Assembly (NCBI GenBank): GCA_026397675.1
Contig: JAPLUH010000485.1
Span: forward strand, 1 to 9,504
Origin: Verrucomicrobiota bacterium
GTDB taxonomy: Bacteria; Verrucomicrobiota; Verrucomicrobiia; Limisphaerales; UBA9464
DNA: 9,504 bases
Direction of reading: 5' to 3'
The translations under genes were made by a program, and so were the position numbers. Of the stretch, positions 1 through 7,375 are shown piece by piece (position 1 is the stretch's first letter; each line of letters starts with the position of its first letter). The notes beneath the pieces are model-generated. The model searched no databases and was not told where the DNA came from. It saw nothing but the letters and a program-made list of their open reading frames with translations.

Positions 1-1167
1 CGCGCTTGTACCTGCTGAAATCCGGAGTTGTCGCGCGGTCTTCCGCCACTCCAAGACGGCCGCCAAGACTTCGCGGAGAATGGCCTTGGCTTCCGGCCCT
101 CGAAGTCCGAAGCGGGAGGCTGCATCGAGAGCGCCCATTACGCTCGGTTCGTCGTGTTCTTCGGAGATGGCGGTCTTCGGGGTTTGGGCCCGGTCGATCT
201 CTGGAACAGGATTGAGGTCATAGGCCGGCGACAGCGACCAGAGCCCCGCCGTGCGCATCAGGAATCCATGGTTGCGGAGGTGATCGTCGTAGTTGCTCGC
301 CAACAGCGAAAATACCATCCGACGCCACAACTCGCGCAACTCCAGTCGCACCTCATCACCGAACTGACGGATACCGTCGGCCAGCATGGTATAGGTGCCC
401 TTCTCTCCATGAGCGAGCCCCAGGAGACTGTTGGCCGAGATGAAGGGAATCCGCTTCCCGCCGTCCCGGTCGAAACGGGTGATGACAGAGACGCTCCGTC
501 CCTTCGAATGAACCCATCGATGCTCGGCGACCCGGATGCCTGCGTTGGCCGCCAGCGTCAACGCGAGGATCTCACCGGCAGCAATGTCCCGGATGTCATC
601 CGGCTTGGGAAACTTGGCAATGGCCAGGCGGCCATCAGGAAGAGCCACTATCGACTTGGGGCGTGCGCCACCCACCGGTGATCCCGCCCCCAACAGGAAG
701 CGAAGGTCTTGAGCGGTCTCGGTTTCGCCGTGCACAGCATCAGCGGCGTTGATCAGGGCGGCCAACTGCACCACCGGAGGAATCCGCCCATCGCTGGCCG
801 CCAAAAACGGGCCACTGGAATCCGCCCGGAAACGAAGAGCGCCAATGCGCGACGAGTCTTCGAGCGCCAGAACGTAGTCGAGATCCCGATAGGGCTTGGA
901 CTCCAACACGTGGCGTCGTACCGCCCGGCCGATGAGGACCCGCCCCCATCGATCCGGTCCGCAGTCCTGCAGAGCCCCGAACAAGGAGGTTCCGTGATGC
1001 GGACCCGGCCGCAACGGCAGGTTGGTGGGATCGATGGCGAAAGCCCTCGGGCTGGCCAGCCATTGGGTTCCATACTCGAAGGTCACCGATGAACCCCGAG
1101 TCGCCGAGTGGAGGCGTCCAACAAACTGTGTCGATCCTTCCCAGTCCAGATGAACTTCGATGCTCAT
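1..1167 (-). CDS. hipA: HipA-family serine/threonine kinase toxin (C-terminus beyond the left edge)
   Basis: HipA toxins are Ser/Thr kinases; E. coli HipA phosphorylates glutamyl-tRNA synthetase, though this homolog's substrate cannot be read from sequence. The reading frame is open for 389 codons from ATG 1167 to base 1. E. coli HipA has about 440 residues, so roughly the last 50 lie outside the window. The N-terminal HipA domain includes PDRWGR (about residues 70-75). The Gly-rich segment GSPVGGARPK (162-171) matches the region holding the regulatory autophosphorylated Ser; S163 is the candidate. K185 in AIAKF is the probable ATP-binding Lys. ITRFDRDG is family-typical. The catalytic loop NYDDHLRN (292-299) supplies Asp294 and Asn299, and LSPAYDLNP (312-320) supplies the metal-binding Asp317. 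All kinase motifs look intact. The start overlaps the hipB stop as ATGA, implying translational coupling and joint autoregulation by HipB. Confidence 0.93.
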   Translation of the reverse strand, partial: MSIEVHLDWEGSTQFVGRLHSATRGSSVTFEYGTQWLASPRAFAIDPTNLPLRPGPHHGTSLFGALQDCGPDRWGRVLIGRAVRRHVLESKPYRDLDYVLALEDSSRIGALRFRADSSGPFLAASDGRIPPVVQLAALINAADAVHGETETAQDLRFLLGAGSPVGGARPKSIVALPDGRLAIAKFPKPDDIRDIAAGEILALTLAANAGIRVAEHRWVHSKGRSVSVITRFDRDGGKRIPFISANSLLGLAHGEKGTYTMLADGIRQFGDEVRLELRELWRRMVFSLLASNYDDHLRNHGFLMRTAGLWSLSPAYDLNPVPEIDRAQTPKTAISEEHDEPSVMGALDAASRFGLRGPEAKAILREVLAAVLEWRKTARQLRISAGTSA

Positions 1168-1478
1168 GATTGTTTCCTCCGGATCCGGCGGGGAAGGCGC
1201 TCTTCATCCAGCTTCAATCCCAAGGCGTCTTTGGCAGGTGCGGCGAGTCCGGCGAGGCGGTCGTTCAACTGGAGCACGAATGCCGCAGTGGCCAGCGTTC
1301 CCAGCGAGACATTGGGGTCGCCTTTCTCGAGGCGCCAAAGGGTGCTTCGGCCGATGAACAGTCGGGCCGCCATGTCTTCGGTCGAAATGCCGCGCCGCCG
1401 TCGAGCCAGCGCCAGGTCGCGCCCCAGCTCACGCAGGGCCCGCACGGCCGGCAACGGAAGCGATTGTTTTACGGACAT
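1164..1478 (-). CDS. hipB: HipB-like antitoxin, Xre-family helix-turn-helix repressor
   Basis: This is the probable antitoxin and operon repressor for the downstream HipA kinase. The 104-residue product has an Xre/Cro HTH at about residues 20-71. It includes GISTEDMAARLFIGRSTLWR (30-49) followed by LEKGDPNVSLGTL, the usual helix 2-turn-helix 3 and trailing helix. The C-terminus is strongly basic (LPRRIRRKQS). In E. coli the HipB dimer binds palindromic operators and sequesters HipA in an inactive form; the same role is inferred here. Its stop TGA (1166-1164) overlaps the hipA ATG. I chose ATG 1478 because the HTH then begins at a normal distance from the start. An in-frame ATG at 1526 would add 16 residues (MKRYCIQRLFCDTLQF) that look unlike an HTH protein and would cover the dyads upstream. 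Neither start has a clear Shine-Dalgarno. Confidence 0.88.
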   Translation of the reverse strand: MSVKQSLPLPAVRALRELGRDLALARRRRGISTEDMAARLFIGRSTLWRLEKGDPNVSLGTLATAAFVLQLNDRLAGLAAPAKDALGLKLDEERLPRRIRRKQS

Positions 1479-1836
1479 GAATTGTAAGGTGTCACAAAAA
1501 AGACGTTGTATGCAATACCGTTTCATTTCTGAAACATGTTATAGGCTCAGCAACGCTCCCGGGATGGTACCAAAGATTACCGCTGCGCCCGTTTGAAGAG
1601 ACGCCGGGCCAAACCCGTTGCCGCGCTGGATGGCCTGCCCGTGGACGTGAGCAGTACTCAGCGTGCGGATTCGAGACGGTTCGCGCAGGCGATGCAGGCG
1701 GAGGCCAGAGAAAGGCCGCTCTGGATGCGCGGCGATCCGGGGTGCGAAGGGTCCACTGGGTGGGCGGGAGGGTCGGTCGCCGAATCGTTCGAATTTCGGC
1801 TCGCGATCAGTAGGGCTCGCTTTCCAAGCTCAGGCC
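1479..1836. other. divergent intergenic region between hipBA and the SNF2 operon
   Basis: This 358-bp stretch separates two divergently transcribed operons and must hold both promoters. It has two parts. Bases 1479-1550 are clearly AT-richer than the surroundings and contain several short dyads. Bases 1551-1836 are GC-rich. Reading frames there give Arg/Gly-rich, low-quality peptides. One, from GTG 1663, is continuous with the SNF2 frame. I see no convincing -35/-10 pair for either direction, no tRNA and no terminator. If the SNF2 protein really begins at GTG 1663, the gap shrinks to 184 bp. Confidence 0.6.
1508..1540. promoter_or_regulatory. cluster of small dyads upstream of hipB (candidate HipB operator)
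   Basis: Three inverted repeats lie within 33 bp. They are GTAT-GCA-ATAC (1508-1518), GTTTCA-TTTC-TGAAAC (1520-1535) and the 8-bp palindrome AACATGTT (1533-1540), which overlaps the previous arm. They sit 30-62 bp upstream of the hipB ATG in the AT-rich part of the divergent region. HipB proteins are known to repress their own operon by binding palindromic sites (E. coli TATCC-N8-GGATA). These sequences do not match that consensus, so the operator role is inferred from position and symmetry only. Regulation of the divergent SNF2 operon from the same sites is possible. Confidence 0.35.
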
Positions 1837-4569
1837 ATGCAACTCGCTCTCAACCCCGAGGGCCGGCTGACCGGGACCGCAGACGGGGATGCCGATCAAG
1901 ATCTGATCACGGCCTTCGCTCAGGGCTCGGCGCAGGGGTTGCTGGCCATCGCGGCCGTGCGCGACACTTCGAAGCAGGACGCCGTATGGATGTACTGGCG
2001 GGGCTTCGTGGACGCCTGCCTGACGACACTCGCGCATTCGCCGACCGTTTCTGATCCTGGCTCGATGCCTCCGGTGGAGGCCAACGCTTCGTGGCTGGTG
2101 GAGCAGACACTTCGAGCTCCCGCCATGGCCGGCGGCGAGTACCTATCGCCCGAACTGCTTTCGGGTTTGTGGCGGCAGCTCGAGACGCTGGCTCGGTCCG
2201 AAGCCACCACGGGCGGGGGACTTCGGGAGTGGCTCCACGTCATCAATCCCGCCATGCAGTTGCTGGGTCGGGTGACCTTCCATCTCGCCGAAAACAAACG
2301 CTCGGAAGCCACTCCCTTCGCGTTCATGGCGACCTTCACCCACCGGATCTCCTCGTCCGACCGACCGGTGCACCTGCCCCTCGGCCGCGCTCTGCAGGAG
2401 TTTGCTGGGGCCGGCAGCATCGGGGCCCTCCAGTCGCTGCTCGAACCCGTCCGCAAGGCCTCTGAATCGTCGGCTTGGGCCCGGCAACAGCTCGAGAGCC
2501 GAGCCCTCTTCCAACCCCAGGCGTGGACACCCGTGCAGGCTCACGCCTTCTTGCGGGAGATCCCCGTATTCGAGCAGTCCGGGATTGTCGTACGCATTCC
2601 CGACTGGTGGAAGCAACGCCACAACTCGCGGCCCAAGGTGACCGTGCAAGTGGGCAACAGCCGTGGGCCTGGGCTGGGGTTGGGCGCCCTGCTCGATTTC
2701 TCGGTGATCCCAACCCTCGACGGTGAGCCTCTTAGCCCTGAGGAATGGGACGCCTTGCTCAAAGGCTCCGGCGGGTTAATTCCGCTCCGTGGCCGATGGG
2801 TCGAGGTGGATCCAGAGAAACTCCAACGCGTGCTGGACCACTGGAAGGTTGCCCAGCGACAGGCGCGACAGGGTGGCGTGAGTTTTCTCGAGGCCATGCG
2901 CCTGGTGTCTGGGGTCCGCATCGCCGGCGACACCACTGCCCTGCCCTCCGCCCAGGATGCTGATTGGGGTGAAGTGGTCGCCGGCGACTGGCTCGCCCAA
3001 ACCCTCGAAACGCTCCGGAAACCCGGTACGCCCAGCTCCGATGAGACGCCACCGACTGAACGCAACCCCGGGTTGCAGGCCCGACTACGGCCCTATCAGG
3101 AGGCCGGAGTCGACTGGCTGTGGCTGCTGCAAGGGCTGGGCATGGGCGCATGCCTGGCCGACGACATGGGACTCGGAAAAACAATCCAGGTCATCGCGGT
3201 GCTCCTCCGATTGCAGCGGGCCACAACACAAGAAGGGGGCGACCCGCGGTCACGGGTCCAGGTGGATGGTCCTTCGCTGCTCATCGCACCCGCCTCCCTC
3301 ATCGCCAACTGGAAGGGTGAGATCCAACGCTTCGCCCCCGGCCTCCGGGTGGCCTTCGCTCATCCTTCTGAGCCTGGCCCTTCCAGCTGGCGCCAGGCGA
3401 AAACCTCGGAGGAATTCCTCGACGGACAAGATCTGGTCATCACCACCTACGGCCAGGCAGCCCGCCTCGAGTGGATGACGACTAAGATATGGAACTTACT
3501 CGTCCTCGACGAGGCACAGGCCATCAAGAACGCCGGCTCGAAGCAGACGCAGGCCATCAAGGTGCTTAGAGCGCGGGCGCGGATCGCCCTCACCGGCACC
3601 CCCGTCGAGAACCGGCTCGGCGAATTGTGGTCGATCTTCGATTTCCTCAATCCCGGGCTCCTGGGGAACCTCACGGAGTTTGGCCGCTACGTGAAGCGCC
3701 TGGAGGGGGCCGAAACTCCGGACTTCGCTCCCCTTCGCCAATTGGTCTCCCCCTACCTACTGCGCCGGCTCAAGACCGATCGCCGCATCTTGCCGGACCT
3801 GCCCGATAAGACCGAACTCACCGCCTGGTGTCCGCTGGCAAAACCGCAGGCCGCCCTCTACCAGCGCGCCGTTGAAGAACTGGCCGAGCGCCTCAAGGAA
3901 CCTGCCGAAAGCCCCATCCAGCGGCGAGGGCTGGTGCTGGCCTTCATGATGCGACTCAAACAAATTTGCAACCACCCGGCTCATTGGTTGGGGAATGGGG
4001 CGTTCCATCCGTCGGACAGCGGCAAGTTCTTGCGATTGACCGAACTGGCCGAAGAAATTGCCTCCCGTCAGGAGCGGGTGCTGGTGTTCACCCAATTCCG
4101 CGAGATGACCGTGCCGCTGGCAGAGCACCTTCGCAGCGTCTTCGGTCGACCGGGTCTCATCCTTGATGGATCGACTCCTGTGGCCCAACGCCAACGTTTG
4201 GTGTCCGAGTTTCAGCGCGAAGACGGTCCGCCCTTCTTCGTGCTTTCGCTCAAGGCGGGTGGCACGGGCCTCAACCTCACAGCGGCGAGCCATGTCCTCC
4301 ATTTCGATCGATGGTGGAACCCGGCCGTCGAGAATCAGGCCACCGACCGCGCGTTCCGCATTGGGCAGAAGCGCAATGTGCTGGTCCACAAGTTCGCCTG
4401 CCGTGGGACAATCGAGGAGCGCATCGATCAACTTCTCCGATCCAAACGGGATCTGGCCGACTCCGTGCTTGGAACGAGCGACGGGGCTGAGACGATGATT
4501 ACCGAAATGTCCAACTCGGAGATCCTTCAATTCGTCTCGCTCAACCTGAATTCGATCGGGCACGAATAA
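1837..4569 (+). CDS. bacterial SNF2-family DEAD/DEAH-box helicase (dsDNA translocase)
   Basis: This SNF2-superfamily ATPase of 910 residues probably translocates along double-stranded DNA to remodel or strip bound proteins. The N-terminal part includes FAQGSAQGLL (about 28-37), typical of bacterial SNF2 proteins. At about 242-361 lies a segment resembling the bacterial SNF2-associated domain (DUF3670), with PDWW, LGALLDFSV and LRGRWVEVDPEKL. The ATPase core starts near 417 (LRPYQEAGVDWLW). Motif I is DDMGLGKT (442-449), motif II DEAQ (558-561) and motif III LTGTPVENR (585-593). The C-terminal lobe has VLVFTQF (748-754), GGTGLNL (808-814) and QATDRAFRIGQ (834-844) with Arg838 and Arg841. All motifs appear intact. 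I chose ATG 1837 because MQLALNPEGRLTG looks like a genuine family start. The frame stays open upstream to GTG 1663, but those 58 residues are Arg/Gly-rich and unconvincing. The gene ends 29 bp before the SWIM gene and forms an operon with it. No recognisable SWIM finger lies within this protein. Confidence 0.93.
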   Translation: MQLALNPEGRLTGTADGDADQDLITAFAQGSAQGLLAIAAVRDTSKQDAVWMYWRGFVDACLTTLAHSPTVSDPGSMPPVEANASWLVEQTLRAPAMAGGEYLSPELLSGLWRQLETLARSEATTGGGLREWLHVINPAMQLLGRVTFHLAENKRSEATPFAFMATFTHRISSSDRPVHLPLGRALQEFAGAGSIGALQSLLEPVRKASESSAWARQQLESRALFQPQAWTPVQAHAFLREIPVFEQSGIVVRIPDWWKQRHNSRPKVTVQVGNSRGPGLGLGALLDFSVIPTLDGEPLSPEEWDALLKGSGGLIPLRGRWVEVDPEKLQRVLDHWKVAQRQARQGGVSFLEAMRLVSGVRIAGDTTALPSAQDADWGEVVAGDWLAQTLETLRKPGTPSSDETPPTERNPGLQARLRPYQEAGVDWLWLLQGLGMGACLADDMGLGKTIQVIAVLLRLQRATTQEGGDPRSRVQVDGPSLLIAPASLIANWKGEIQRFAPGLRVAFAHPSEPGPSSWRQAKTSEEFLDGQDLVITTYGQAARLEWMTTKIWNLLVLDEAQAIKNAGSKQTQAIKVLRARARIALTGTPVENRLGELWSIFDFLNPGLLGNLTEFGRYVKRLEGAETPDFAPLRQLVSPYLLRRLKTDRRILPDLPDKTELTAWCPLAKPQAALYQRAVEELAERLKEPAESPIQRRGLVLAFMMRLKQICNHPAHWLGNGAFHPSDSGKFLRLTELAEEIASRQERVLVFTQFREMTVPLAEHLRSVFGRPGLILDGSTPVAQRQRLVSEFQREDGPPFFVLSLKAGGTGLNLTAASHVLHFDRWWNPAVENQATDRAFRIGQKRNVLVHKFACRGTIEERIDQLLRSKRDLADSVLGTSDGAETMITEMSNSEILQFVSLNLNSIGHE

Positions 4570-4598
4570 GCGACGTTTCATCCCCCTCCCCAAACCCT

Positions 4599-5639
4599 AT
4601 GCGATACTTCAGCAGCCCCTACGTGTCGGTCGCCGAACGCCTGAGTCTTGGGCATAAGTCCGCCGCCAAGCTCGCCAAAGAATCCGGGCGGGCCGCGGCT
4701 CCGGTCGTCATCGAAGGCCGCGCCATCGCCAAGAGCTTTTGGGGATGCGCCTGGTGCAACCATCTCGAGGCATTCAGCGACTACGCGAACCGCCTGCCCC
4801 GGGGGCGCACCTACGCTCGCAATGGGTCCATCGTTGATTTGTTCGTCACACCCGGACAGGTCACAGCTCTGGTCCAGGGCAGCGTGCTCTACCGAATCGA
4901 CATCCGCTTTCAACCCATGAAGGCGGAGCGATGGCAGGCCTTCAAGCAGCGCAGCGCTGGACAGGTCACCAACCTCATTGACCTGCTCCAGGGCAAACTT
5001 TCGAAGGAGATTTTGGCCGACGTAACCCGCCTGGAGACCGGGCTCTTTCCCGCACCGTCGGAAATCAAGATGACCTGCTCCTGCCCTGACTGGGCTGGAT
5101 TGTGCAAACACCTCGCCGCAGTGCTCTATGGCGTGGGTTCTCGCTTGGACCATCAGCCTGAACTGCTGTTTGTGCTCCGTGGGGTCGAGGTGGCCGAACT
5201 CATCGCTGCAGCCACCGCCAGCGCCGCCGCCGGTCCACTCACGGGCGAGGCCCAGACCGCGGCTGATTCGGCACTGGCCGGAGAAGACCTGAGCGCCCTC
5301 TTTGGCGTGGACTTGGACGATGGGAGCGGCAGTGAACCGAAGTCCGATCCATCGCAGGCCGCAGTGGCTGCGCCCATTGCAATGTCGGCCCGGAAGCCCA
5401 AGGCAAAGCCCAGTGCCGCCGCCGCCGGCAAGGCTCCAACTCAACCGCCGCGTCCGAACACGCGAAGGCCCAACACACCGACCCGCGCAAAGGGCAAGAA
5501 TCCGGCGGCAAAACGCTCGGCAACCCCACTCGCCCCAGACGCACATAATCCAAAACCCGCCCGCACGATGAAAGCCAAACAGGCCAAAACTAAACGGCCC
5601 AAAGCGGCTCCCCGCTCCAAGACAGGCTCCAAGGCCTAG
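4599..5639 (+). CDS. SWIM zinc-finger protein with a histone H1-like basic tail
   Basis: This 346-residue protein probably partners the SNF2 ATPase encoded 29 bp upstream. The N-terminal segment up to residue 80 matches the bacterial SWIM family: PYVSVAER, VVIEGRAIAKSFWGCAWCNH (37-55, with W48 and W52) and DYANRLPRGRTYARNGS (61-77). The SWIM zinc-binding signature CxC-x6-CxH is complete: Cys160, Cys162, Cys169 and His171 in MTCSCPDWAGLCKH. SWIM fingers are known in SNF2 proteins and MuDR-type transposases and are thought to bind DNA or proteins. Residues about 205-275 are Ala-rich, with an acidic patch near EDLSALFGVDLDD. From about 283 to the end the chain is dominated by Lys, Ala, Pro and Arg (for example KPKAKPSAAAAGKAP), is probably disordered and should bind nucleic acid. 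ATG 4599 has no Shine-Dalgarno but gives the expected family N-terminus. Its TAG shares CTAG with the convergent amidase stop. Confidence 0.9.
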   Translation: MRYFSSPYVSVAERLSLGHKSAAKLAKESGRAAAPVVIEGRAIAKSFWGCAWCNHLEAFSDYANRLPRGRTYARNGSIVDLFVTPGQVTALVQGSVLYRIDIRFQPMKAERWQAFKQRSAGQVTNLIDLLQGKLSKEILADVTRLETGLFPAPSEIKMTCSCPDWAGLCKHLAAVLYGVGSRLDHQPELLFVLRGVEVAELIAAATASAAAGPLTGEAQTAADSALAGEDLSALFGVDLDDGSGSEPKSDPSQAAVAAPIAMSARKPKAKPSAAAAGKAPTQPPRPNTRRPNTPTRAKGKNPAAKRSATPLAPDAHNPKPARTMKAKQAKTKRPKAAPRSKTGSKA

Positions 5640-7249
5640 GCCCGCTCGTCAAAGGACGGCAGGAATCGCGGGGTGCGTCGGGCCGAGGCAGCGGTCTCGA
5701 AGGCGTGGGCGAGGCCAATGAGTTTTCCTTCGCTCCAGGCGCGGCCGAAAAACGAGAGGCCGATCGGTAATCCGAAGATCATCCCGGCTGGCAGGGTAAT
5801 CGACGGGTAACCGGCGACGGCCGCGATGGATGAACTACTGCCAAGTCCGCCGTCACCCGCCAGCAACTCGATGGCATGGGCCGGGCCGGTGGTCGGTGCC
5901 ACGAGGGCGTCGAGTCGGTGCTGATCCATCACGCCGTCGATGCCATCTTGGCGGCCCACCTTGCGGCATTGGGCGAGCGCTTCCAGATAGCGCGATTCGG
6001 TCAGCGGCCCCTTGGCTTGCGCTTTGATTAAGGTCTCCTGCCCGAAGAACTTCAGCTCCCGGTCTGCATGGCGCTCATTGAAGGCGATCAGCTCTGCCAA
6101 CGACTTCACCGGCGCTGCATCACCCCGTGATGCGAAATACGCGTTCAGGCCGGCCTTGAATTCGTACAGCAACACCTGGAACTCGGCGTCCCCGAATGCT
6201 GAGTGACCCGGGAGGCTGCTGATGTCGATCAATTCAGCCCCGTGTTCGCGCATTATCTTGAGGGCCGATTCCATCACTTGGTCGATGCGTCCATGCCATC
6301 CGAAAAAGTTCCGGGCAACGCCGATGCGTGCGCCCTTCAACGCGCCGGGATCGAGGAATTGGGTGAAGTCTTGCCCGGCTAATGCGCCGTTTGAGTGAGC
6401 CGACGCGGGGTCGGACGGATCAATGCCGGTCAATGCGCTCAACAACGCCGCCGCATCGGCCACGGTGCGGGCCATGGGTCCGGCGGTGTCTTGCGTCGAG
6501 GAAATGGGGATGATGCCCGAGCGGCTGAGAAGCCCCACGGTGGGCTTCAAACCCACGATGCCGCATGACGACGCGGGCGAGACGATGGATCCATCGGTCT
6601 CGGAGCCAATGGCCACAGTGCACAAGTCAGCCGCTACGGCTGCGCCAGAACCGGAGCTCGAGCCCGAGGCGCTGCGATCGAGCATGTGCGGATTGCGCGT
6701 GAGACCTCCACGTCCGCTCCAGCCGGAAATGGAACGATCGCCACGGAAATTGGCCCACTCGCTCAGGTTGGTCTTGCCCAGAACGACAGCTCCCGCCGCC
6801 CGGAGCCGGGTGACGATGAACGCATCCTTGGGCGCTGTAGAGCCCGCCAACGCCAGCGAACCGGCGGTCGTCTGCATGCGGTCGCCGGTGTCGATGTTGT
6901 CCTTGATGAGTACGGGCACTCCGTGGAGCGGGCCACGCGGTCCCTTCGTGCGCCGTTCGTCATCAAGCGCTCGGGCCATGGCCACGGCCTCCGGATTCAA
7001 CTCGATGACCGAGTTAAGACGGGGTCCATTGCGGTCGAGTCGGTGAATTCGCTGAAGAAAGTGGTTCGTGAGTCGCTCCGCGGTGAGCGAACCCGCGGCC
7101 ATGCGTCGCTGGATCTCGGCCACGGAAAGTTCCGACAACGGGGCCGATCCGCCGACCGCTCCAGTGATGCACCCAGGCAAGCTTCCCAGAGAAGTTGCAG
7201 CCAACGATGCCAGGCCCAGGCCGTGGAGAAATTGTCGCCGGTTTGTCAT
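5636..7249 (-). CDS. amidase-signature family hydrolase, Tat-exported, probable lipoprotein
   Basis: This enzyme of 537 residues hydrolyses an amide bond with the Ser-cisSer-Lys triad of the amidase-signature family. Lys116 lies in GVPVLIKDNIDT. The cis-Ser is Ser197 in SGSSSGSGAAVAA. The nucleophile Ser221 lies in GSETDGSIVSPA, exactly 24 residues after Ser197 as in characterised members. The GSETDGS form replaces the commoner G(S/T)DTGGS. The N-terminus (NRRQFLHGLGLASLAATSLG) is a twin-arginine signal: an RR pair, then a hydrophobic stretch. It is followed by LPGC with Cys27, a weak lipobox. Export across the inner membrane, perhaps with lipid anchoring, is therefore likely. That argues against a GatA role in Gln-tRNA formation, and no gatB or gatC is nearby. 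The physiological substrate is unknown. ATG 7249 is the first possible start because an in-frame TGA lies just upstream (7261-7259). The 126-bp gap to the toxin gene shows no gene or terminator. Confidence 0.92.
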   Translation of the reverse strand: MTNRRQFLHGLGLASLAATSLGSLPGCITGAVGGSAPLSELSVAEIQRRMAAGSLTAERLTNHFLQRIHRLDRNGPRLNSVIELNPEAVAMARALDDERRTKGPRGPLHGVPVLIKDNIDTGDRMQTTAGSLALAGSTAPKDAFIVTRLRAAGAVVLGKTNLSEWANFRGDRSISGWSGRGGLTRNPHMLDRSASGSSSGSGAAVAADLCTVAIGSETDGSIVSPASSCGIVGLKPTVGLLSRSGIIPISSTQDTAGPMARTVADAAALLSALTGIDPSDPASAHSNGALAGQDFTQFLDPGALKGARIGVARNFFGWHGRIDQVMESALKIMREHGAELIDISSLPGHSAFGDAEFQVLLYEFKAGLNAYFASRGDAAPVKSLAELIAFNERHADRELKFFGQETLIKAQAKGPLTESRYLEALAQCRKVGRQDGIDGVMDQHRLDALVAPTTGPAHAIELLAGDGGLGSSSSIAAVAGYPSITLPAGMIFGLPIGLSFFGRAWSEGKLIGLAHAFETAASARRTPRFLPSFDERA

Positions 7250-7375
7250 ATTGTTTGATCAACTGGAGTCTGAGGTGTCGATTCTAAGTCCTTTGTTCTC
7301 CAACGGGCCTGAGGCAACAGCAACGACCGATGTCACGAAAGTCATCATCGCAGAACGCGAAGCCGGCGGAGCAAA

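Noticed and set aside
1..3. HipA as a truncated pseudogene
   Set aside because: The missing C-terminus is explained by the window edge; the frame is open to base 1 with no internal stop.
28..681. 217-codon open frame on the + strand
   Set aside because: It lies opposite hipA, whose - strand frame carries all kinase motifs. The + strand product has no recognisable domain and reflects GC-rich codon bias.
1481..1486. TACAAT on the - strand as a -10 box for hipB
   Set aside because: It lies only 2 bp upstream of the chosen ATG, which would place the transcript start inside the gene, and no -35 is found at suitable spacing.
3757..4593. 278-codon open frame on the - strand
   Set aside because: Antisense to the C-terminal SNF2 helicase lobe with motifs intact on the + strand. 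Its peptide has no domain-like features.
4578..5546. 322-codon open frame on the - strand
   Set aside because: Antisense to the SWIM gene, which has a complete CxC-CxH signature; the - strand peptide is Gly/Arg/Leu-biased shadow sequence.
5636..7249. Amidase as GatA of the tRNA amidotransferase
   Set aside because: A Tat signal and possible lipobox indicate export, and no gatB or gatC is adjacent.
6423..7258. Two + strand open frames of about 200 codons each
   Set aside because: They are antisense to the amidase core, where the catalytic Lys and Ser motifs are encoded on the - strand.
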